From: Deltaproteobacteria bacterium
GTDB taxonomy: Bacteria; Desulfobacterota; Desulfarculia; Adiutricales; JAGVGV01
Length of the DNA stretch: 7,955 nucleotides
Assembly: GCA_020056895.1 (NCBI GenBank)
Contig: JAGVGV010000549.1
Coordinates: forward strand, 1 to 7,955
Reading direction: 5' to 3'
Each line of letters begins with the position of its first letter. The first letter of the stretch is position 1. This document shows, one piece after another, positions 1 to 5,478 of this stretch. The position numbers and the translations under genes were made by a program. A model generated the notes under the pieces. The model was not told the DNA's origin, searched no databases, and saw only the letters and a program-made list of their open reading frames with translations.

Positions 1-1076
1 CCAAGGGCGTGATGCTCACCCATTTCAACGTCCTGGCCAACAGCCTTCAGACCAGTTGCTGGTTTTCAGGCGCCCAGTTGGAAGTCCGGGACGGCGCGCC
101 CCGGCCGGTTTTTCCCGAAGGCGTGGACCCCGCCTCGCGGCCGACTCAGGCCGATGCTGAAACATCCTTGGTGGTCGTGCCATGGTTCCATGCCATGGGC
201 ACGGTGGCGTATCTGAACACTCAGATCATCGGCGGCAACACCATGGTGGTCTTCCCCCGGTTCGACGCCACCGAATACCTGACCGCCATCGGCAAGTACA
301 AGGCCACCTTGCTGGGCGGAGCTCCCCAGTTGTACATCCCCCTGTTGGCTCACCCGGACCTGAACCGGTTCGACCTGACCGGCATCAAGCTGGCGGGATC
401 GGGCGCCGCGCCGCTTCCCCGGACCGTGCTGGATCAGCTTTTGGGCCGGTTCCAGGGCGTGGTGATCGAAGCCTGGGGCCTGACGGAATGCAGCATGGTG
501 GCCACCTTCAACCCGCCGGACCGGACCTGGATCCGGCCGGGCAGCGTGGGCCTGCCCACCTTCGACACGGAAGTGAAGACGGTGGACGTGGCCACGGGCG
601 AAGACCTGCCGCCGGGCCGCGAAGGGGAACTCTGCATCCGGGGGCCGCAGGTGATGCAAGGGTATTGGAACCGGCCGGAGGCTTCGGCCGAGGTGCTGAA
701 AGATGGCTGGCTGTATACCGGAGACGTGGGCCGGGAGGACGAGGACGGTTTTTTTTACATTACCGACCGGAAAAAGGACCTGATCCTGTACAAGGGGTAC
801 AATGTGTATCCTCGGGAACTGGAGGAAGTGATTTTCGAACATCCGGCCGTGGCCCAGTGCGCGGTGGTGGGCCGTCCGGACGAAACCGGCGGTGAAGTAC
901 CGGTGGCCTTCGTGGAACTGAAAAAAGGAACGACCGCCACCCGCGAGGAAATTCTGGACCACACCAACCGGCAGGTGGCGCATTACAAAAAAATCAGGGA
1001 TGTCAAATTCCTGGATGCCATTCCCATCAGCGCGGCGGGCAAGGTGCTCCGAAAGGATCTGAGGGCTATGGCCTAA
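1..1076 (+). CDS. Acyl-CoA ligase (AMP-forming), long-chain fatty acid type, 5' partial
   Basis: This enzyme activates a carboxylic acid, probably a medium- or long-chain fatty acid, to its acyl-CoA through an acyl-adenylate in the cytoplasm or at the inner membrane face. The reading frame is open from base 3 and begins with KGVMLTH, the end of the ATP-binding P-loop motif (usually TTGxPKG), so the N-terminal third lies outside the window. Later motifs are all present: EAWGLTEC (bases about 468-491), the YTGD motif (about 714-725), ITDRKKDLI followed by GYNVYPRELE at the hinge and start of the small C-terminal domain, and GKVLRKDL near the end, whose first Lys is the usual catalytic lysine. 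The 357 visible residues match the C-terminal two thirds of a family protein of about 550 residues. The stop is TAA at 1074-1076. It converges on the cyclase gene. The family is certain, but chain-length preference cannot be read from sequence. Confidence 0.93.
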   Translation, partial: KGVMLTHFNVLANSLQTSCWFSGAQLEVRDGAPRPVFPEGVDPASRPTQADAETSLVVVPWFHAMGTVAYLNTQIIGGNTMVVFPRFDATEYLTAIGKYKATLLGGAPQLYIPLLAHPDLNRFDLTGIKLAGSGAAPLPRTVLDQLLGRFQGVVIEAWGLTECSMVATFNPPDRTWIRPGSVGLPTFDTEVKTVDVATGEDLPPGREGELCIRGPQVMQGYWNRPEASAEVLKDGWLYTGDVGREDEDGFFYITDRKKDLILYKGYNVYPRELEEVIFEHPAVAQCAVVGRPDETGGEVPVAFVELKKGTTATREEILDHTNRQVAHYKKIRDVKFLDAIPISAAGKVLRKDLRAMA

Positions 1077-1077
1077 G

Positions 1078-1148
1078 GCTTGGCGGCCAAGCTCTGCGTT
1101 GTTGGACCGCGCGGTTCCGGTTGGGCGCCCGGCATCGGATCGGAACCG
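1078..1148. terminator. Two inverted repeats between convergent genes, possible transcription end
   Basis: The 85-base gap between the convergent ligase and cyclase genes holds two perfect inverted repeats. The first is GCTTGG-cgg-CCAAGC at 1078-1092, directly after the ligase stop. The second has 8-base arms, CGGTTCCG at 1112-1119 and CGGAACCG at 1141-1148, starting 13 bases after the cyclase stop when read on the minus strand. Neither is followed by a T tract, so they are not textbook intrinsic terminators. They may still mark 3' ends or slow opposing polymerases. Confidence 0.35.
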
Positions 1149-1161
1149 TGCCGTCTCGAAA

Positions 1162-2667
1162 TCAATCCACGGGGCAGACGCGGTTCCGGCCGAGCTGTTT
1201 GGCCATGTACAGGCCTTGATCCGCTTTTTTAAGCAGGGCTTCGACGGACCGGGTTTCGCCCCTGAGGGCCGTCACGCCGATGCTGGTGGTGATCCTCAAT
1301 TCTCCGCTGGTGGTGGCTATATGGGTCTCGGACAAATGGCGCCGGATCCGTTCCGCGACCTGAGTGGCCCGCTTGAGCGTGGTGGACGGCAGAATCACGG
1401 AAAATTCCTCGCCTCCCAGCCGTCCCACCAGGTCCACGTCCCTTAGATTTTTTTCCAAAAACCGGGCCAGCGCCACCAGAACCTGGTCGCCCACGTCGTG
1501 CCCGTAGGTATCGTTGACCAGCTTGAAGAGGTCCAGGTCGATCATCAGCAGGGAAAGCGGTTCCATGTACCGGTTGGCGCGGTCGATTTCCCGGCGGGCC
1601 AATTCCAGAAACTGGCTCCGGTTATACAGCCCGGTCAGGCCGTCGGTAGTGGCCAGGCGTTGCATGCGTTCCTGGGACATTTTTCGTTCCACGGCCAGGG
1701 CAATCTGTTCCGAAACCGAAACCATGAGGTTCATGTCCGATTCCCGGTACAAATGGGGGTCCTGAACGCTTAAAACGCCCATGGCTCCCGCCATCTCGGC
1801 CCGGATCATCAATGGTACTCCCAACCAGATTTCGGGTAGGGGGTCCGGCAGCTCCAACCCCGAATCGGCGCGAAATTCCGCGATATCGGCTTTCCGGTAA
1901 AAAATGGGCACCCGGCCTCGGATCACTTCGCGGGTCAGAGCCCTGGTCACGGGATCATAGATGTTGGTGATGACCGGCCGGTCCAGCAGCTTGTCGTCCC
2001 GATAGTACGGGAAATCCATGCCGATTTTTTCGTCGTGAAACAGGGTGATGAAAAAATTGGGGGCTCGGATCAGTTCCTTGAGCGTGCGGTGAATGGTGGC
2101 GAAAAGTTCGTCCAGGTTATGGGTAGTGGCTACGGCGTTGGAAATCCGGTACAAAACCGATGAGATGATTTCCGCCTGTTTCCGAACCGTCACGTCGAAC
2201 GCGCTGACCAGGGCCGCCTGGAACCCATTGTATTGGAAGGGAACCGCGCAAAAACAAAGCCAAATGGCGCCCCGGTCCGGAGTCAGCACCTGGATTTCGT
2301 ATCCGTTCCATCGGCCCTGGCTGGGCTGAGGGCTCCCCACCAATTCCCGGAACGTGGTTTCGGAATCCGGATGGACCCATTCGGTGATGGGAATCCGGAC
2401 CAGTTGGTTCAAAGTGCGGCCCAGCAAATACTCGCCGGCGGGATTGATGAAGCGGAACCGTTCCTCTTGCAGAATAAACAATGGGGAAACGGTGTTTTCC
2501 ACCATGGTCCGGTACGAAACGTCCTGGACGGCGGGTAGTTCGGCGGTTTCGGTAAATTTTTCAACGACATATTCGAGATCAACGAAGCGTTGGCGGATGT
2601 TGCGCAGTTCCGCGATGAGCTGGTCGCGGCTCTTGATGTCGTCGGAAACCGGGTCGTATGGAAGCAT
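1162..2667 (-). CDS. PAS-GAF-GGDEF diguanylate cyclase
   Basis: This 501-residue soluble protein should make cyclic di-GMP from two GTP. A short N-terminal helical stretch (about 10-45), likely coiled coil, leads into a PAS domain (about 50-165), a GAF domain (about 170-330) and a GGDEF domain (about 335-501). The signature is RLGGEEF (416-422), the active GGEEF variant. The substrate and metal segment DLDLFKLVND (377-386) and GHDVGD (389-394) are present. An RxxD inhibitory site, RDVD (409-412), sits exactly five residues before GGEEF, so product inhibition is expected. No transmembrane segment is visible, so the signal is probably cytoplasmic, but its ligand cannot be told. The ATG at 2667 has a modest GGGGA ribosome site 9 bases upstream. 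A sigma70-like promoter lies at 2818-2846, giving a long leader. The gene is transcribed alone, divergently from the amidase. Confidence 0.95.
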   Translation of the reverse strand: MLPYDPVSDDIKSRDQLIAELRNIRQRFVDLEYVVEKFTETAELPAVQDVSYRTMVENTVSPLFILQEERFRFINPAGEYLLGRTLNQLVRIPITEWVHPDSETTFRELVGSPQPSQGRWNGYEIQVLTPDRGAIWLCFCAVPFQYNGFQAALVSAFDVTVRKQAEIISSVLYRISNAVATTHNLDELFATIHRTLKELIRAPNFFITLFHDEKIGMDFPYYRDDKLLDRPVITNIYDPVTRALTREVIRGRVPIFYRKADIAEFRADSGLELPDPLPEIWLGVPLMIRAEMAGAMGVLSVQDPHLYRESDMNLMVSVSEQIALAVERKMSQERMQRLATTDGLTGLYNRSQFLELARREIDRANRYMEPLSLLMIDLDLFKLVNDTYGHDVGDQVLVALARFLEKNLRDVDLVGRLGGEEFSVILPSTTLKRATQVAERIRRHLSETHIATTSGELRITTSIGVTALRGETRSVEALLKKADQGLYMAKQLGRNRVCPVD

Positions 2668-2669
2668 AA

Positions 2670-2698
2670 GGGATCGTCCCCGGCGTTTCGGTGAAACG
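2670..2698 (-). promoter_or_regulatory. Two small hairpins around the cyclase ribosome site
   Basis: On the minus strand, CGTTTC-acc-GAAACG (2698-2684) lies just ahead of the ribosome binding site. GGGA-cga-TCCC (2680-2670) then pairs most of the GGGGA Shine-Dalgarno-like bases with sequence right before the ATG. This could lower translation initiation or make it dependent on the leader fold. The second stem is only four pairs, so the effect is uncertain. Confidence 0.3.
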
Positions 2699-2714
2699 TC
2701 AGCCGCTCGGGTAA

Positions 2715-2783
2715 ATGCCGCCAGACCAACCCAGGCTCACCTGTTTCCAGGCGCCCCGTCCCAGGTCCGTCCATTTGCGGCAT
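2715..2783 (-). ncRNA. Candidate structured 5' leader of the diguanylate cyclase mRNA
   Basis: Read on the minus strand, the predicted leader can fold into three stacked helices. P1 has seven pairs: ATGCCGC (2783-2777) with GCGGCAT (2721-2715). P2 has six pairs including one G-U: CGGACC (2769-2764) with GGTCTG (2727-2722). P3 has six pairs including one G-U: CGCCTG (2753-2748) with CAGGTG (2743-2738), closed by a GAAA tetraloop (2747-2744). The 3' arms of P1 and P2 are contiguous, while the 5' side has a 7-nt bulge. It starts about 28 nt after the predicted transcription start and ends about 48 nt before the start codon. It does not match the c-di-GMP-I riboswitch consensus as I know it. The pairings are seen in the sequence; the RNA function is inference, and chance folding in GC-rich DNA is possible. 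Confidence 0.35.
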
Positions 2784-2817
2784 CCACCTTAGGATGATCC
2801 CAATCCCCAATGGGCCG

Positions 2818-2846
2818 ACTATAGTTGGTTTGGAGAAATCCTTCAA
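2818..2846 (-). promoter_or_regulatory. Sigma70-type promoter of the diguanylate cyclase gene
   Basis: On the minus strand TTGAAG (2846-2841, 4/6 of the -35 consensus) is followed after exactly 17 bases by TATAGT (2823-2818, 5/6 of the -10 consensus). The predicted start is near 2811, which gives a leader of about 145 nt. The sequence here is AT-richer than its surroundings. Confidence 0.6.
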
Positions 2847-3042
2847 GAGGTTTGTTAGGTACTCGGGTTCGCTTGCCGCCTGGGGAGCACCATGGGACTT
2901 GAGACGTCCGCTTTCAAACGGAATGTGGATCACGGACCGCCGGCAGCCTGATTCCGGAAGCCGGATTCACCCCCTACGGAGCCAATCCCGCCAAGCGCGG
3001 CCTTCACCCCGTGAATGGATGCCATCCGCCATACGTTTTTCT

Positions 3043-3071
3043 TTGCCACCGCCGGTCCGGGAGCATAGAAT
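3043..3071 (+). promoter_or_regulatory. Sigma70-type promoter of the amidase gene
   Basis: TTGCCA (3043-3048, 5/6 of the -35 consensus) and TAGAAT (3066-3071, 5/6 of the -10 consensus) are separated by exactly 17 bases. The predicted start near 3078 lies downstream of the in-frame ATG at 3070, so that ATG cannot be the start from this promoter. The leader would be about 37 nt. Confidence 0.6.
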
Positions 3072-3102
3072 GGATTTGATCCGCCGTCCAAACCTTCCCA
3101 TG

Positions 3103-3108
3103 AAGGAG
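3103..3108 (+). promoter_or_regulatory. Ribosome binding site that sets the amidase start
   Basis: AAGGAG ends 6 bases before the ATG at 3115. The competing in-frame ATGs at 3070 and 3100 have no comparable site, so 3115 is the preferred start. Confidence 0.8.
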
Positions 3109-3114
3109 CCATCC

Positions 3115-4782
3115 ATGACGTACGAACTCCAGTCCATCCGCTTGCCCCGCCTGACCGGCGCCCTGCTCCGGGCCTTCGCCAAAGCCGTGGAACTGCCTCT
3201 GATTCGCGGTTTGCTGCTGGCCAATTTGTTCCAAACGGCGGGTCTGCCCAAGTTGCGGAAAACCCATTTCACCGAACCGATCACGCCCTGGCCGATGTAC
3301 TATGCCGACCCGTCCGCCGCGGGAGCCCCCCAGCCCATCGACCTTTCCGCCATTGGGACGGCCAGGGGAGGCGATATCCCCGCCATCGCCGATTATACCC
3401 GGGCGTACCGCGAGGGAACCGCCACGCCCTTGGATGTGGCCGAACGGTTCCTGGAAGGTTGGAAGCGATCGGATCAGGACGATCCGCCGCTCAAGGCTTT
3501 CATCGCCGTGGACCGGGAAAACCTTATGGCCCAGGCCGAAGCCGCCAGCCGGCGATGGAAGGAGGGGCGTCCTTTGTCCGTGCTGGACGGCGTGCCCGTG
3601 GCCATCAAGGATGAACTGGACATGACGCCCTTTCCCACCACGGTGGGGACGGCGTTTTTGGGGAAAGCCCCGGCGGCCCGGGACGCGACCGTGGTGGCCC
3701 GCTTGCGGGCTTTGGGGGCGTTATTGGCGGGCAAGGCGAACATGCACGAAATCGGCATATACCCCAACAGTCTCAACGTTCACCACGGGACCGCCCGGAA
3801 TCCGTACCATCCGGATCACGATTCGGGAGGCAGTTCCAGCGGCCCGGCCACGGCCGTGGCTTCGGGGCTATGCCCCACCTCCATCGGGGCGGACGGCGGA
3901 GGGTCCATCCGGATTCCCGCCGCTTTGTGCGGCCTGGTGGGGCTCAAATGCACCTTCGGCCGGGTCAGTGAAGCCGGCGCCGCGCCGCTTTGCTGGAGCG
4001 TGGCTCATGTGGGCCCCCTTTCCGCCACGGCCGAAGACGCGGCCCTGACCTATGCGGCCATCGCCGGTCCCGATCCCCTGGACCCCAATACCCGCCACCA
4101 ACCGCCGGTAACGCTGGCGGGGTGGGATCGGGAAGACCTTCGAGGCGTGACTCTGGGGGTGTACCCGGCTTGGTTCGACCATGGGGCGAAGGATGTAACG
4201 GCCGCCTGCCGCGAGGCGGTGGATCGGTTGAAGGATCGGGGAGCTCGGGTGGTGGAGGTGGAAATCCCCTGGCTGGAGGAAACCAGGATCGCCCACGTCA
4301 TCACGATTTTGGCTGAAATGGCCGCCAGTCTGGATCAATACCCGGAACACCGGGCATCCCTGGGAGCGGCCACTCGGCTGAACCTGGCCATCGGCCGGGC
4401 GTTCAAAGCCGAAGATTACGTTCAGGCCCAACGGATGCGCACTAGGGCCATGGCGACGTTTCAAAAAGCCTTCGAAACCGTGGACGCGGTGCTCACGCCC
4501 GCCACGGCCGTCACCGCGCCGGTCATCCCGGCGGGCGGCCTGGCCTGGGGCTGGTCCGACCTGGGGGCCGCCACGGAAGTGATGCGGTTTGCTTTCGCCG
4601 GTAACCTGACGGGGCTGCCGGCCATTACTTTTCCGGTGGGGTACAATGAAAAGGGCCTGCCCATTGGCCTGCAAGCCATGGGCCGGCCCTATGACGAGGC
4701 GCTTTTACTGGGGCTGGCCAGGATATCCACCCAGGACCGGCCCCCTCGGGTCCCCAAGCGGTTCTACCGGCTTTTGCGGTAG
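3115..4782 (+). CDS. Amidase-signature hydrolase resembling plant-type fatty acid amide hydrolase
   Basis: This 555-residue protein belongs to the amidase signature family, which hydrolyses amide bonds with a Ser-cisSer-Lys triad. All three residues are visible: Lys165 in VAIKDE, cis-Ser240 in DSGGSSSG and nucleophile Ser264 in GADGGGSIR, with the usual 24-residue spacing between the serines. About 75 residues precede the core. They include a hydrophobic stretch (about 12-45, with LTGALLRAF and LPLIRGLLLANL) that could bind membrane as an amphipathic helical cap; it is not a cleavable signal. From memory, this cap, the MHEIG segment, the IAHVITI segment and the TAPVIPAGG/MRFAFAGNLTG/LPIGLQAMGRP tail resemble plant FAAH more than the Glu-tRNA amidotransferase subunit GatA. 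No gatC or gatB genes adjoin it. The natural substrate (an N-acyl amide or another amide) is inferred only. The gene has its own promoter and overlaps the convergent CBS gene by 19 bases. Confidence 0.88.
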   Translation: MTYELQSIRLPRLTGALLRAFAKAVELPLIRGLLLANLFQTAGLPKLRKTHFTEPITPWPMYYADPSAAGAPQPIDLSAIGTARGGDIPAIADYTRAYREGTATPLDVAERFLEGWKRSDQDDPPLKAFIAVDRENLMAQAEAASRRWKEGRPLSVLDGVPVAIKDELDMTPFPTTVGTAFLGKAPAARDATVVARLRALGALLAGKANMHEIGIYPNSLNVHHGTARNPYHPDHDSGGSSSGPATAVASGLCPTSIGADGGGSIRIPAALCGLVGLKCTFGRVSEAGAAPLCWSVAHVGPLSATAEDAALTYAAIAGPDPLDPNTRHQPPVTLAGWDREDLRGVTLGVYPAWFDHGAKDVTAACREAVDRLKDRGARVVEVEIPWLEETRIAHVITILAEMAASLDQYPEHRASLGAATRLNLAIGRAFKAEDYVQAQRMRTRAMATFQKAFETVDAVLTPATAVTAPVIPAGGLAWGWSDLGAATEVMRFAFAGNLTGLPAITFPVGYNEKGLPIGLQAMGRPYDEALLLGLARISTQDRPPRVPKRFYRLLR

Positions 4783-5246
4783 GCCTCCACGAAGGCTTCA
4801 AACAGATCGGGAATGCGGACCACGCCCACGATTTTTTCGACCTCGACCACCGGGACCATCCGCACCTGGAGGTTCCGTTCGGTCAATATCCGGAAGGCCT
4901 GTAAAAGGTTATCACCCAGCTTTAGCTGAGGGACCTTGACCATGTAATCCCGGACCAGGCGGTAATTGCATTCCTTCAGGCCTTTTTCGAGCGCCGAAGC
5001 CCAACCGTCCTGGCCCAAGAGCGCGGTCCAGGCCTTGAATTCAGGTTTGAAGGCATCCAGGATGTTCCGCATGGAAATCACGCCCATGGGCTTCATGTCC
5101 TGGTCCGCGACCACCAGACTTCGGGTATGCGCACCGCCTCGGGCGGTGTCGGCCATGGCTTCCATGGCTTCGCCCAACGTGGCTTCGGGGCCGATGGTGG
5201 TGAAATTCCGGTCCATGAAGTCCCAAACGTGCAACGACAACGGCAT
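4764..5246 (-). CDS. Tandem CBS-domain protein
   Basis: This 160-residue soluble protein consists of two CBS domains (about 6-66 and 96-155) joined by a helical linker. Such a pair normally folds into one Bateman module that binds adenosine-containing ligands (AMP, ATP, SAM). Each repeat shows the usual pattern: a start like VWDFMDRNFTTIGP or VRDYMVKVPQLKLGD, a helix, then a beta-strand segment ending in PMGVISMRNIL or IVGVVRIPDLF. No catalytic or DNA-binding domain is attached, so it probably acts by binding another protein. The ATG at 5246 has a perfect AAGGAG (5259-5254) 7 bases upstream. Its last 19 bases overlap the end of the amidase gene on the other strand. It lies downstream of the symporter on the same strand but 232 bases away with its own promoter-like sequence. 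A role in regulating transport or organic-acid use is inference from position only. Confidence 0.88.
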   Translation of the reverse strand: MPLSLHVWDFMDRNFTTIGPEATLGEAMEAMADTARGGAHTRSLVVADQDMKPMGVISMRNILDAFKPEFKAWTALLGQDGWASALEKGLKECNYRLVRDYMVKVPQLKLGDNLLQAFRILTERNLQVRMVPVVEVEKIVGVVRIPDLFEAFVEAYRKSR

Positions 5247-5285
5247 GAGTCGACTCCTTGTTTAAGCCCGGGGTTTCGTCTCCGC

Positions 5286-5303
5286 CCTGGCCCCATGGCC
5301 AGG
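5286..5303. repeat. Hairpin CCTGGCC-ccat-GGCCAGG in the CBS gene leader
   Basis: Seven perfect pairs close a four-base loop. On the minus strand this hairpin follows directly after the T7 tract at 5310-5304 and precedes the CBS ribosome site by about 27 bases. Confidence 0.45.
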
Positions 5304-5340
5304 AAAAAAACGGCGGATGGCCGCGAAACCGGGGCCGTTT
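5304..5340 (-). terminator. Intrinsic-terminator-like hairpin with T7 tract before the CBS gene
   Basis: On the minus strand AAACGGC (5340-5334) pairs with GCCGTTT (5314-5308), and the stem runs into seven consecutive T (5310-5304). The 19-base loop can itself form a small GCGG-CCGC stem. It lies about 140 bases after the symporter stop, so it could end that transcript. It also lies just inside the predicted leader of the CBS gene, so it could instead act as an attenuator. Confidence 0.45.
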
Positions 5341-5351
5341 GTCCCAATAAA

Positions 5352-5381
5352 ATAATACCAGAAGAACCGGCCTGGAGGCAA
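5352..5381 (-). promoter_or_regulatory. Sigma70-type promoter candidate of the CBS gene
   Basis: On the minus strand TTGCCT (5381-5376, 4/6) and TATTAT (5357-5352, 5/6) are separated by 18 bases in a local AT-rich patch. The predicted start is near 5345, about 100 nt before the start codon. Confidence 0.45.
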
Positions 5382-5420
5382 TCCGGAGCGCCAAGGCCGC
5401 CCTGGACCGTCCAGAGGCCC

Positions 5421-5444
5421 GCCACGATGAAACGTTATCGTGGC
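5421..5444. terminator. Hairpin downstream of the symporter gene
   Basis: GCCACGAT (5421-5428) and ATCGTGGC (5437-5444) form eight perfect pairs around an 8-base loop, 34 bases after the symporter stop. No T tract follows on either strand, so it may be a 3'-end stabiliser or a factor-dependent end rather than an intrinsic terminator. Confidence 0.4.
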
Positions 5445-5478
5445 AAGGCCCCGGCGGCAATGCCCCGGAGGCGACCGG

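Noticed and set aside
66..983. 305-residue open frame antisense to the acyl-CoA ligase
   Set aside because: The ligase frame has full family motifs. The antisense frame has a His/Arg/Gly-rich composition typical of a shadow.
2668..2811. c-di-GMP-I (GEMM) riboswitch in the cyclase leader
   Set aside because: The conserved GEMM junction sequences are not found, and the possible fold is one extended stem rather than two parallel hairpins.
2794..3114. Open frame upstream and in frame with the amidase
   Set aside because: It contains the amidase promoter and the 3115 ribosome site. The translated stretch is proline- and arginine-rich without family similarity, and it overlaps the cyclase promoter.
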